Shown here: positions 1 through 7,206 of the stretch, in pieces
How positions within the stretch are numbered: position 1 is the first letter of the stretch
How the letters are laid out: each line of letters starts with the position of its first letter
Source: Syntrophaceae bacterium
GTDB lineage: Bacteria; Desulfobacterota; Syntrophia; Syntrophales; UBA2185
Direction: 5' to 3'
Length of the DNA stretch: 10,565 bases
NCBI GenBank assembly: GCA_017885225.1
Contig: JAFNGM010000272.1
Span: 1-10,565 of the forward strand
Position numbers and translations under genes: made by a program
The notes under the pieces: model-generated
Database searches by the model: none
The model's input: the letters and a program-made list of their open reading frames with translations, nothing else
Told to the model about the DNA's origin: nothing

Positions 1-863
1 GATTCAAAACCGTCCATTTCGACCAGAAGCTGATTCAATGTCTGTTCCCTTTCATCATGTCCCCCGCCCAAACCTGCACCCCGGTGCCTCCCCACGGCAT
101 CGATCTCATCAATAAAGATAATGCAGGGTGCATTCTTTTTGCCTTGATCAAACAGATCCCTTACTCTCGATGCCCCCACACCGACGAACATCTCCACAAA
201 ATCAGACCCGCTGATGCTGAGAAAAGGAACCTCCGCCTCACCGGCAATGGCCCGAGCCAGCAATGTTTTGCCTGTACCCGGCTGCCCGACAAGAAGCAAT
301 CCTTTAGGTATCCTGCCGCCAAGCCTCGTGAATTTTTTCGGATCGCGGAGAAATTCAATTACCTCTTCCAATTCTGCCTTTGCCTCATCAATTCCTGCGA
401 CATCGGCAAACGTCACTTTTTTCGACTTATCCGTAACAAGACGTGCTTTGCTTTTTCCGAAGGCCATGGCCTTGCCACCACCTGCCTGCATCTGACGCAT
501 AAAGAATATCCACACCCCTATCAGGAGAAGCATAGGAACCCAGGAAATCAACACATTCATATACCAGGGTGATTCATCTACAGGTTTTGAAGCAATTTTT
601 ACTCCTTTTTCTTTGAGAAGTGGAACCACAGTCGCATCTTTCGGGGCAAAGGTCTTGAAATTCTTCCCGTTGTTAAGCCTGCCTGAAATGCTTTCTCCCT
701 GTATGGTAACTTCAACGATCTGGCCCTTCTCCGCGTAACTTATAAAATCGCTGTAGATTATATTTTCCTGCGCACTCTTCGGCTGGTTAAACAGATGCCA
801 CAGCAATACAAATACAAGACTGATAAACAACCAGAGCGCTATGTTTTTTTGTAAAGAATTCAA
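1..863 (-). CDS. ftsH: ATP-dependent zinc metalloprotease FtsH, N-terminal part (gene runs off the left edge)
   Basis: Membrane-anchored AAA+ protease that degrades misassembled membrane proteins and short-lived regulators. Here 287 residues are visible: a first transmembrane segment at about residues 8-27, a periplasmic domain to about residue 101, a second transmembrane segment at about 103-123, then the AAA domain. Walker A GQPGTGKT is at residues 193-200, Walker B IIFIDE at 248-253, and the conserved stretch RHRGAG...[17 protein letters not shown] follows. The zinc HExxH site lies beyond the edge. I chose a TTG start at 863 because a strong AGAGGGAGGT ribosome binding site (868-877) stands 4 bases before it and the translation begins [11 protein letters not shown], as the family usually does; the next in-frame ATG (residue 102) would remove the first membrane segment and the periplasmic domain. 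It lies 94 bp downstream of tilS on the same strand, a common order in deltaproteobacteria. Identification is firm; only the TTG start is inferred. Confidence 0.96.
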   Translation of the reverse strand, partial: MNSLQKNIALWLFISLVFVLLWHLFNQPKSAQENIIYSDFISYAEKGQIVEVTIQGESISGRLNNGKNFKTFAPKDATVVPLLKEKGVKIASKPVDESPWYMNVLISWVPMLLLIGVWIFFMRQMQAGGGKAMAFGKSKARLVTDKSKKVTFADVAGIDEAKAELEEVIEFLRDPKKFTRLGGRIPKGLLLVGQPGTGKTLLARAIAGEAEVPFLSISGSDFVEMFVGVGASRVRDLFDQGKKNAPCIIFIDEIDAVGRHRGAGLGGGHDEREQTLNQLLVEMDGFE

Positions 864-914
864 TCGTACCTCCCTCTAATACTCCTCCAGACATTTCTCG
901 CTGAGATTTCGCCT

Positions 915-930
915 ACTATGGCAGCATAGT
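915..930. repeat. Perfect 6-bp inverted repeat in the tilS-ftsH gap
   Basis: ACTATG and CATAGT are separated by a GCAG tetraloop, forming a small perfect hairpin in the 94-bp gap upstream of ftsH. No T-tract follows on the minus strand, so it is not an intrinsic terminator. On the minus strand a TATAAT matching the -10 consensus occurs at 955-950, overlapping the tilS stop, but only a weak -35 (TTCTGA, 17-bp spacing) precedes it. The hairpin could be an RNA leader structure or a protein site for ftsH, or chance. Confidence 0.3.
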
Positions 931-957
931 TACAATTACAATAACCGCCGCATTATA

Positions 958-2343
958 TCAAACTATTTCTACCTTCAGAATCCTTCTCGTTTTATCTGTT
1001 ATTTTCACACGTTCGCTCAGTCTCATTCCTGCGATCCATATAACCGACTCACGATCTAAGAGCAGGAGTGTATTTTTGCGGACACTGAGCGGTACCTTTT
1101 CATCAATGAAATAGGATTTTATCTTTTTCGTTCCTTGCATACCCAGCGGCTGAATCCGGTCGCCAGGCTTTACAGTTCTGATAATGACAGGGGCAACGAT
1201 CCTATCGTAATCCATAAAAACAGCATTTTGACCACCCGTATGAATCCTGCCATGGTCTTTTACAAATTCAAATTGCAGCGCTTTTCTCAGCTCCACAACA
1301 TGTACAGACCCTGGAATGGCCACCCCATAGAAAATCTCTTCTTGTTTTCCGCACATACCACTCTGTTTTCCTTTGGAGAGGACAAGTGAATCGTATTCTC
1401 GTCTTACCACAATAGAATGGGGGAGATGCAGGTAACCGCTGGGGTGATCGCTGATGCATAAATCCATAACCGCCTTTATATGGGCATATCCGATTCCCTG
1501 TCCATTCGGTGTGAGCTGACGCAAGATTTCCTTTACAATCCGATTTTTAACTGCTTCATGATATTTTCTAAGCGCAGTGACGCTGATCATGATTTCATCT
1601 CTTCCCATGACGATATTCCATTCTGAAATGATGGCATGAGCAATCGTTTTCATATAGTCATCTTCCAGGCGCATGATCTCCGCCATGTTATTCAGGCTTT
1701 TTCCCAGATTCGGATTATATTTTTTTAATTGAGGCATCAGTGTGTGCCTGATCCTGTTCCTCAGATAGAGGTTTTCTGTATTCGACGCATCAGTGACATA
1801 CTGTAATGTATGGAATTCAATAAACGACAGTATCTCCTTCCTCGATAAACCCAGAAGGGGTCTTATATACAACGAGTCCCTCGCAGGTAGCATGCCTTTC
1901 AACCCTTCAGTACCGCTACCCCTTAAAAAATTCATCAATACTGTCTCAATCTGGTCGTTGAGAGTATGACCCAACGCAATTGCATGCGCATTATGCTTCC
2001 CCGCTGCTTCACTCAGAAAGCGGTATCTCACTTCCCTGCCGATGTCCTCCAGAGATCTCCCGGTCCCCTTTTTGAGTGAACTTATATCTGCTTTCGCGCT
2101 TTCTACGATGATTCCCATTTCACGGCTGATTCTGCGGACAAATTGTTCCTCGTCATCGGCCTCCCTGCGAAGCCCGTGATTGAAATGCGCCGTAACCAAC
2201 GACAGGTCATACTCATCAGAAATCAACGTCATTACTTTCAATAACGCGACAGAATCTGGACCTCCGGAAATGGCGACGATCACGCGTTCTCCCTTCCGAA
2301 GCATGCCGTGCTTTTGTATGGCATTTTTAACTTTATTAATCAT
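958..2343 (-). CDS. tilS: tRNA(Ile)-lysidine synthase TilS
   Basis: Cytoplasmic N-type PP-loop ATPase that attaches lysine to C34 of the CAU-anticodon isoleucine tRNA, changing codon reading from AUG to AUA. The 461-residue product begins MINKVKNAIQ and carries the PP-loop SGGPDS at residues 26-31. Family motifs follow in order: HFNHGLRREADDEE, GHTLNDQIETVLMNFLRGSG, and DASN...YLRNRIRHTLMP, the latter closing the catalytic domain. The C-terminal quarter holds a TilS_C-like region (VKPGDRIQPLGMQGTKKIKSYFID... to the end). Length is close to the usual full-length form, with no truncation. The gene starts 4 bp after the HAD phosphatase stop. No good ribosome binding site precedes the ATG, so translation is probably coupled to the upstream gene. 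A later Met at residue 14 is a possible but less likely start. Confidence 0.95.
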   Translation of the reverse strand: MINKVKNAIQKHGMLRKGERVIVAISGGPDSVALLKVMTLISDEYDLSLVTAHFNHGLRREADDEEQFVRRISREMGIIVESAKADISSLKKGTGRSLEDIGREVRYRFLSEAAGKHNAHAIALGHTLNDQIETVLMNFLRGSGTEGLKGMLPARDSLYIRPLLGLSRKEILSFIEFHTLQYVTDASNTENLYLRNRIRHTLMPQLKKYNPNLGKSLNNMAEIMRLEDDYMKTIAHAIISEWNIVMGRDEIMISVTALRKYHEAVKNRIVKEILRQLTPNGQGIGYAHIKAVMDLCISDHPSGYLHLPHSIVVRREYDSLVLSKGKQSGMCGKQEEIFYGVAIPGSVHVVELRKALQFEFVKDHGRIHTGGQNAVFMDYDRIVAPVIIRTVKPGDRIQPLGMQGTKKIKSYFIDEKVPLSVRKNTLLLLDRESVIWIAGMRLSERVKITDKTRRILKVEIV

Positions 2344-2347
2344 GCTA

Positions 2348-2992
2348 TCATCTGAATAGTGTAATCAGTTCTGAGAGTCCTTCGCAGGCATAATCGGGGT
2401 TCAGGGAACCCAACACATCCATAGGTGTCAAACCGTTCAAAAGGGCGCAGCTCAAGACGCCGGAATTTTTTGCTAGCATAACATCATTCACACCATCGCC
2501 GATAACCACCGTATTTCTATTTTCTACACCAAATTTCTCTATGAGAGGAATTAAGAGACGCGGATCAGGTTTCTTATATGGTGTACTGTCGGCCCCGATA
2601 ATTTCATCGAAGTAATGCGTAATAAGAAAGGCGTCTGTCATCGCCACTGTAAAATATTTGCGCTTATTTGTGATGATCAATTTTTTCTTTCTCTGGAAAT
2701 GCTCCAATACTTCGATAACGGAGTCGCACAGTGACGTCGTATCCATCATATGGTTCGCATAGTAATCGGAAAAAATTTTCAGTGCGTCGTCAAGTAAATG
2801 ATGGTTGCTTTGTCCCAGGGATCGATCGATTAATTTCTGCACACCATCGCCTACATAGCCGATAATCTCATCCTGCTCCATCATGGGGATACGCAAGGTG
2901 TTAAGGGTGTAATTAATGGACGCAGCAATGTCTCTACCTGAATTTACAAGGGTACCGTCGAAGTCAAATATCATGAGATCAATGTGTTTCAT
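2348..2992 (-). CDS. HAD-family hydrolase, phosphoglycolate phosphatase-like
   Basis: Predicted soluble haloacid dehalogenase-superfamily phosphatase of 214 residues. The four HAD motifs are present: DFDGTL with nucleophile D10 and acid/base D12, Thr108 in LIITNK, Lys141 in KKPDP, and GDGVND with acids at D166 and D170. A helical cap lies between motifs I and II (about residues 20-90), as in the Gph-type C1 cap group. The substrate cannot be read from sequence; phosphoglycolate or another small phosphate ester are options. I chose the ATG at 2992 because AAGGGCGGGAA lies just upstream and the protein then begins directly before motif I. The frame stays open to a TTG at 3034, but no ribosome binding site supports that or the ATG at 3025. 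It is the first gene of the minus-strand HAD-tilS-ftsH run. Confidence 0.85.
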   Translation of the reverse strand: MKHIDLMIFDFDGTLVNSGRDIAASINYTLNTLRIPMMEQDEIIGYVGDGVQKLIDRSLGQSNHHLLDDALKIFSDYYANHMMDTTSLCDSVIEVLEHFQRKKKLIITNKRKYFTVAMTDAFLITHYFDEIIGADSTPYKKPDPRLLIPLIEKFGVENRNTVVIGDGVNDVMLAKNSGVLSCALLNGLTPMDVLGSLNPDYACEGLSELITLFR

Positions 2993-3078
2993 ACATTCCC
3001 GCCCTTGCAGAATTATCTTCTGCATATGTGACAAACCAAATACAATAATACAAGAGAAAAATATATCATTTTGTTCTA

Positions 3079-3106
3079 TTGACTATCTGCAATCATATGT
3101 GATATT
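3079..3106 (+). promoter_or_regulatory. Candidate sigma-70 promoter for the DUF2520-panB operon
   Basis: TTGACT (3079-3084, 5 of 6 to the -35 consensus) is separated by 16 bp from GATATT (3101-3106, 4 of 6 to the -10 consensus), in AT-rich DNA between divergent genes. Transcription would begin near 3112-3114, giving a leader of roughly 110 bases before the first gene, containing the hairpin at 3179-3216. Based on consensus matching only. Confidence 0.4.
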
Positions 3107-3178
3107 TAAAACATATCCGCTTGGATCCACACCAGATGGACTGAGACGGAACGGTCAAATACGTAAATATGCAGTGTG

Positions 3179-3216
3179 AGGCCTTCCGGCTGTATCTGGA
3201 AGGCCTTTGTTATTTT
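3179..3216 (+). terminator. Intrinsic terminator or attenuator just before the DUF2520 start codon
   Basis: A perfect 9-bp stem, AGGCCTTCC (3179-3187) with GGAAGGCCT (3198-3206), closes a 10-base loop and is followed by TTTGTTATTTTT. The T-tract exists only on the plus side, so it acts on plus-strand transcription. No gene on the plus strand ends here, and the next start codon is 5 bases downstream. It therefore either ends a short (about 100-nt) RNA or attenuates the DUF2520-panB operon. A short reading frame, 3169-3234, runs through the hairpin. Confidence 0.65.
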
Positions 3217-3220
3217 TACA

Positions 3221-4141
3221 ATGAATGCGAATGAAATGAGCAGTGAAACCATAGCAATATTGGGCATCGGCAAAGTGGGAACGGCCATCGGCTTCCTCCT
3301 TCGATCAGCCGGCTATACAATATCTGCCATTGCAAGCAGATCTCCTGCCTCCATCAATCAAGGTATGGCCTATACGGGTGGAAAACCTTATACCGATTTT
3401 TCTGAAGCTGCCTCTCACGCTGACTGTATTTTTATCACAACATCCGATGATTCCATTGCTTCCGTCTGTGAAAAGATAACACGCGGGGGCAGTATTAAAC
3501 CAGGCAAAAAAGTGATCCACATGAGCGGCGTCGGTGGTCTTACCCTTCTTGAAGAGGCTCGACTTTCCGGAGCGCATATCGCAAGCATACATCCTCTCCA
3601 GTCATTCGCCGATGTGGAGGGCGCGATTAAAAATATTCCCGGCAGTACGTTCGGCATTACCTCAGATGATGAAATCAAACCATGGTCAGTTCAGGTGGTC
3701 AAGGATCTGGGCGGCAATCCCTTTTTCATTTCAGACACTGATAAGCCTCTTTATCACGCTGCGGCCTGTATTGCCTCGAATTACCTGACGACCCTCATCC
3801 ATATGGTTCAAGCAATATATCAATCCCTCGGATTGGACCGTGAAGATGCCATGCATGCCTTTTGGCCCCTTGTGAAAGGCACGGTGAGGAATATTGAGGT
3901 TAAAGGAACGGTACACGCGTTAACAGGACCGATCGCGCGTGGTGATATGGGTACGTTAAAAAAACACATCGAGGCCCTGCATAATAAAGTGCCTTCCTTT
4001 TTAAGAGCATACAGCGTTCTCGGTATATTAACGACGGAAATTGCTGTAGAAAAAAATACGATAACTCCACAGGATGCGGAACGTATGAGAGAATTATTAG
4101 AAGGAGGTTTGCAGTATGAGCACACAGGCGAGCATGAGTAA
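3221..4141 (+). CDS. Rossmann-fold / DUF2520 protein, candidate ketopantoate reductase
   Basis: Predicted NAD(P)-dependent oxidoreductase of 306 residues. The N-terminal Rossmann domain shows [17 protein letters not shown] with dinucleotide-binding GxGxxG at residues 15-20, and HPLQSF at 124-129 marks its end. The C-terminal helical half ([12 protein letters not shown] at 178-189, then LTGPIARGD) matches the DUF2520 type. The last 26 bp overlap panB, which makes ketopantoate, so reduction of ketopantoate to pantoate is the best guess. From memory, PanG, a ketopantoate reductase unlike PanE described in Francisella, is of this type; I could not check this. The start is uncertain: ATG 3221 and ATG 3236 are both in frame and lack a clear ribosome binding site. 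A GTG at 3176 is also in frame, but it would put the terminator hairpin inside the gene and add a poor N-terminus. Confidence 0.85.
   Translation: MNANEMSSETIAILGIGKVGTAIGFLLRSAGYTISAIASRSPASINQGMAYTGGKPYTDFSEAASHADCIFITTSDDSIASVCEKITRGGSIKPGKKVIHMSGVGGLTLLEEARLSGAHIASIHPLQSFADVEGAIKNIPGSTFGITSDDEIKPWSVQVVKDLGGNPFFISDTDKPLYHAAACIASNYLTTLIHMVQAIYQSLGLDREDAMHAFWPLVKGTVRNIEVKGTVHALTGPIARGDMGTLKKHIEALHNKVPSFLRAYSVLGILTTEIAVEKNTITPQDAERMRELLEGGLQYEHTGEHE
4101..4107 (+). promoter_or_regulatory. Strong ribosome binding site of panB
   Basis: AAGGAGG stands 8 bases before the ATG at 4116 and lies inside the end of the DUF2520 gene. It fixes the panB start despite a second ATG seven codons in (MSTQASMSK), and lets panB be translated well independently of the upstream gene. 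Confidence 0.85.
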
Positions 4142-4931
4142 GGTTACCACTGCCATAATTCGTACTATGAAGAAAAAAGGCGAGAAAATAGCCATGTTAA
4201 CGGCCTATGATTATCCCACGGCGTTGATTGTGGATGAAGCAGGGGTTGATATAATTCTTGTGGGAGATTCGCTGGGCATGGTTGTTCTGGGCTATGACAG
4301 CACCCTTCCCGTCACTATGGATGAAATGATTCATCATACGAAGGCAGTATCCCGGGCGGTAAAACGCGCCATGGTGATAGGTGATATGCCTTTTATGTCC
4401 TATCAGGTCTCGGAGGAGGATGCCCTGTATAATGCCGCGCGTTTCCTCCAGGAAGCAGGCGCACAGGGCGTCAAGCTGGAAGGAGGGAGAGAGGTTGCTG
4501 AAATCACGAGGCGGATCACATCCGCCGGAATTCCTGTCATGGGGCACCTTGGACTCACGCCCCAGTCTGTTCACCAGTTCGGGGGATACAAAGTTCAGGG
4601 CAAAGAAGACGCATCGGCAAAAAAAATCATGGAAGATGCCAAGATCCTCGAAGAAGCAGGGGTTTTTTCTCTTGTGTTGGAGTGCGTTCCCGCAACGCTG
4701 GCCAAAGACGTGTCAGAATCTCTTGTCATCCCCACGATCGGCATTGGCGGTGGCGTTCACTGCGACGGGCAGGTGCTTGTTCTTCATGATATGCTGGGGA
4801 TGTTTGAAAAATTTATACCCAAATTTGTCAAAACATACGCGAAACTGAATGTACAGATGAAGGAATCCGTTCAGCAGTATATTGACGAGGTGAAAAGAAG
4901 CGTCTTCCCGGAAAAGAAACACTCATTCTGA
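4116..4931 (+). CDS. panB: 3-methyl-2-oxobutanoate hydroxymethyltransferase PanB
   Basis: First committed enzyme of pantothenate synthesis: it transfers a hydroxymethyl group from 5,10-methylene-tetrahydrofolate to 2-oxoisovalerate, forming ketopantoate, in the cytoplasm. The 271-residue protein is full length with a TIM-barrel layout. Metal and substrate residues are in place: D51 in VGDSLG, D90 in GDMPF, E122 in KLEGG, and the catalytic glutamate E189 in [25 protein letters not shown] (142-162) and PTIGIGGG are further family signatures. The start overlaps the DUF2520 gene by 26 bp behind a strong ribosome binding site. panC and panD are not in the window, and a terminator straddles the stop codon, so the operon appears to end here. 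Confidence 0.97.
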   Translation: MSTQASMSKVTTAIIRTMKKKGEKIAMLTAYDYPTALIVDEAGVDIILVGDSLGMVVLGYDSTLPVTMDEMIHHTKAVSRAVKRAMVIGDMPFMSYQVSEEDALYNAARFLQEAGAQGVKLEGGREVAEITRRITSAGIPVMGHLGLTPQSVHQFGGYKVQGKEDASAKKIMEDAKILEEAGVFSLVLECVPATLAKDVSESLVIPTIGIGGGVHCDGQVLVLHDMLGMFEKFIPKFVKTYAKLNVQMKESVQQYIDEVKRSVFPEKKHSF

Positions 4932-4962
4932 TGACGCAATTTCTTCTGAAACATCAGTTTTT
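4928..4962 (+). terminator. Intrinsic terminator at the end of panB
   Basis: CTGATG (4928-4933) pairs with CATCAG (4952-4957). Inside it, TTTC (4940-4943) pairs with GAAA (4948-4951) around a TTCT loop, leaving a 6-base bulge on the left arm. Five T's follow (4958-4962). The panB TGA (4929-4931) lies in the stem. The T-tract is on the plus side only, so it stops plus-strand reading into the convergent isomerase gene, whose stop codon it overlaps. Confidence 0.6.
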
Positions 4963-6039
4963 ATAGACAACAATATTGGATTTGGCTCTTAATTTTTTCA
5001 ATATTGTCTCAAAGGCTTGCTGCTGTTTCTGTTGCTGGAGAAGAGTCGAAATATTTGTCTTCATTCTTTCATCCAGACCGATCACTTTCGGCGCGTTTTT
5101 TTCTAATACCTGGATAATATGGAAACCGAATTCCGTTTCAATGACAGGTCCCACAGCGTTTAAGTCCTGAGAAAATGCGGCATCTTCAAAAGGCTTGACC
5201 ATTTCACCGCGCGAAAATACACCCAAGTCACCGCCATTTTCTTTACTGGGGCAGTCAGAATTTTTCTTTGCTACTTCGGCAAAATCCGCACCTGCAATTA
5301 TTTGTTTTCGCAAATCCTCCGCTTTTGCCTTTTTTCCCGCCTTGCTCTTATCATCATCCCCTGGAGCTTTGGCTATGAGAATATGTCGGACACGAACTGA
5401 TTCGGGCATTTTAAACTTGTCTTTGTTGCTTTCGTAAAAGTCGGCTATTTCCTTTTCCGTTGGTTTCTCAGTCGCTGACGGTTGTGACATAACAAGTTTA
5501 TTCACCTTAATCCCAAAGCGGATGTCTTCTTTCATTTTCTCTTTGCTTATCTTATTTTTTTTCATAATATCTTCAATGGTCATGCCTTGCGGGAGGTTCT
5601 TCTTCAGTCTTTCTATCGCCTCCGTGACCTCACTTTCGGCTGCGCTAATCTTAAGCCTGTTCACTTCATTTGTAAGAAGAGTCCTTATAATAAAGTCATT
5701 AATGATCTGGTTGCGTATATTCTCCCGGGCTTGTGGCAGACTGTCAGCGGGGACCTGTTTCTTGATCGCCGCGACTCTTTGTTTCAGATCCGAGTCCAAC
5801 TGATCTTTGGTCAGTTTCGTGCCGTCAACATTCACTATGATTGCCGGGTCGGATGATTGCGTAGTTACAGTCGCTTCGGACGAAACCGAAGGTGTTGGAG
5901 CTGCCTGCTGCGTCTCAGGTTTCTGTGCTTCTGTCGTCGCGCTTCCCGATTTATCTTCTTTCGAGCCGCAACCGGTCAATATGAGTGTGATAAGACAGAA
6001 TGCAATAAAGAAAGTTCGTAGATACTTCTGGTGTGCCAT
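4954..6039 (-). CDS. Lipoprotein peptidyl-prolyl cis-trans isomerase (PpiC/SurA/PrsA type)
   Basis: Predicted membrane-anchored folding factor outside the cytoplasm. The 361-residue product starts with a lipoprotein signal peptide, MAHQKYLRTFFIAFCLITLILTGC, with lipobox LTGC and lipidated Cys24. A low-complexity Ser/Thr/Pro/Gln linker (about 25-62) leads into a SurA_N-like helical domain (about 66-205, with IIVNVDGTKLTKDQLD at its start). One parvulin (PPIC) domain runs from about 215 to 313, with RVRHILIA (His219) and GFHIIQVLE (His307). One parvulin domain rather than two makes it more like PrsA or PpiC-type proteins than E. coli SurA. The ATG at 6039 is supported by GGAGG at 6051-6047, 7 bases upstream, and by the signal peptide; the in-frame ATG at 6081 would add 14 residues that spoil the signal. 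It follows miaA on the same strand after 86 bp. Confidence 0.92.
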   Translation of the reverse strand: MAHQKYLRTFFIAFCLITLILTGCGSKEDKSGSATTEAQKPETQQAAPTPSVSSEATVTTQSSDPAIIVNVDGTKLTKDQLDSDLKQRVAAIKKQVPADSLPQARENIRNQIINDFIIRTLLTNEVNRLKISAAESEVTEAIERLKKNLPQGMTIEDIMKKNKISKEKMKEDIRFGIKVNKLVMSQPSATEKPTEKEIADFYESNKDKFKMPESVRVRHILIAKAPGDDDKSKAGKKAKAEDLRKQIIAGADFAEVAKKNSDCPSKENGGDLGVFSRGEMVKPFEDAAFSQDLNAVGPVIETEFGFHIIQVLEKNAPKVIGLDERMKTNISTLLQQQKQQQAFETILKKLRAKSNIVVYKN

Positions 6040-6125
6040 GTGAGGGCCTCCGTTGCGTATAATGAATGGTTCTTCTCCCATTTTTTTTAACCTTACATAT
6101 ACCTTTCATATTACAAATGCACGGT

Positions 6126-7049
6126 TTATTTCATTATACAGTGAATTATTTTTTTAAATGAATTGTAATCATTACCGTTTATCCAGCGAATTTCAATACC
6201 TCGTTTCTCCATCCGCCTGAACCATGTTTCCTGCCTCTTGGCAAATTGGTGAATTCGCGTGTTGAGTGTGCGAAACATGTCTTTGTAACTCAATATTCCC
6301 CGCAGATAAAGTCCCACATATCGATATTCAAGACCAAAAAAATCAAGCTTTTCCCATTGAATTCCGGAAGCATGGAGGTTTTTAACTTCATCTATCATTC
6401 CGGACTGTAGCCTCTCTTCAAGGCGGTGTGTAATTCTCTGGCGGAGAATAGAGCGTTCCCAGTAAATACCGACCACCAAAGGAACTATCAAGGGAACAGC
6501 GCCATCGGAACTGCCATGCCACGCTTTCGTGAACTCCTGTATTTCTATGGCTCGTATAAGTCGTTTGCGGTCACGCAAATCCGTTGTGTTATGAGACGCC
6601 GGGTTAAGTCTAAGGAGTCTTTTTACCAGGGTGTCCATCTCTTCTTTTTCCAGTTCCTCCCTCAACTTCGGTGACTCCGGAACTTCGAGCATCCGGTAGC
6701 CTTTCAGCACGGATTCGATGTACATGCCCGTTCCCCCGGCCATGATGGGAATCATTCCCCGCGAAGAAATCTCAGAGAAACATGCAAAAAACCTCCTCTG
6801 GTATTCAAACACATTGAACTCATAGGCGGGATCGACAATATCGATAAGATGACAGGGAATGTTTATTCCATCGACAACATATTCGCTCAAATCCTTACCG
6901 GTTCCAATATCCATACCCCGGTATACCTGGCGAGAGTCTGCGGATATTATTTCCGAGGGCAGATCTTTCGCGAGACGGGCGGCAAGCTTCGTTTTTCCCG
7001 AAGCCGTAGGCCCCAAAACCACGATCAAATTCACCGGCTTTTCAGACAT
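6126..7049 (-). CDS. miaA: tRNA dimethylallyltransferase MiaA
   Basis: Cytoplasmic enzyme that adds a dimethylallyl group to N6 of A37 in tRNAs reading codons that start with U. From the ATG at 7049 the protein has 307 residues, normal for the family. The P-loop GPTASGKT is at 13-20 and the catalytic/tRNA-contact motif ISADSRQVYRGMDIGTGK includes D38 and Q41. GGTGMY and RDRKRLIRAIEI follow. The C-terminal region contains FGLEYRY and QFAKRQETWFRR, as usual. The start is not certain: a GTG at 7064 has AGGA five bases upstream and gives five more residues (VNSVI), whereas ATG 7049 has no clear ribosome binding site. Anything further upstream runs into a short direct repeat and is unlikely to be coding. 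The isomerase gene follows 86 bp downstream; the MATE gene is divergent. Confidence 0.95.
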   Translation of the reverse strand: MSEKPVNLIVVLGPTASGKTKLAARLAKDLPSEIISADSRQVYRGMDIGTGKDLSEYVVDGINIPCHLIDIVDPAYEFNVFEYQRRFFACFSEISSRGMIPIMAGGTGMYIESVLKGYRMLEVPESPKLREELEKEEMDTLVKRLLRLNPASHNTTDLRDRKRLIRAIEIQEFTKAWHGSSDGAVPLIVPLVVGIYWERSILRQRITHRLEERLQSGMIDEVKNLHASGIQWEKLDFFGLEYRYVGLYLRGILSYKDMFRTLNTRIHQFAKRQETWFRRMEKRGIEIRWINGNDYNSFKKIIHCIMK

Positions 7050-7063
7050 AATAACACTGTTCA

Positions 7064-7097
7064 CTTGAATCCTCGACCCCTTGACACCTTGAATCCT
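7064..7097. repeat. Short direct repeat CTTGAATCCT (two copies)
   Basis: CTTGAATCCT occurs at 7064-7073 and 7088-7097, with the related CCCTTGACAC between them, so the 34 bases look like a degenerate tandem array of a CCTTGAA/CCTTGAC unit. It lies directly upstream of the miaA start, and the nearer copy overlaps the alternative GTG start and its ribosome binding site. Confidence 0.45.
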
Positions 7098-7125
7098 TAT
7101 GAAGAGAGTAACGATTTTGAAAATG

Positions 7126-7159
7126 AACAAAAATTAATTTTGTTGAAATTGCATTTCAA
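7126..7159. promoter_or_regulatory. Two abutting inverted repeats in the miaA-MATE divergent region
   Basis: AACAAAA (7126-7132) pairs with TTTTGTT (7138-7144) around ATTAA. Sharing its last two bases is a second perfect repeat, TTGAAAT (7143-7149) with ATTTCAA (7153-7159) around TGC. The DNA is very AT-rich and lies between divergent starts, so repressor or activator sites are plausible. No regulator gene is adjacent. I could not place a convincing -35/-10 pair for either gene. Confidence 0.35.
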
Positions 7160-7206
7160 TCCATGTAAGCAAAGGCAACTTATATACATAGTGGATATAA
7201 ATTGCC

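Noticed and set aside
57..572. A 171-codon plus-strand frame at the left edge.
   Set aside because: It is antisense to ftsH, whose motifs are unmistakable on the other strand.
3176..3220. An N-terminal extension of the DUF2520 protein from GTG 3176.
   Set aside because: It would place the terminator hairpin inside the coding region, has no ribosome binding site, and its residues (MRPSGCIWKAFVIFT) do not fit the start of a Rossmann domain.
6040..6125. A terminator between miaA and the isomerase gene.
   Set aside because: The only homopolymer run is A on the minus strand and no stem precedes a T-tract, so the two genes may be cotranscribed.
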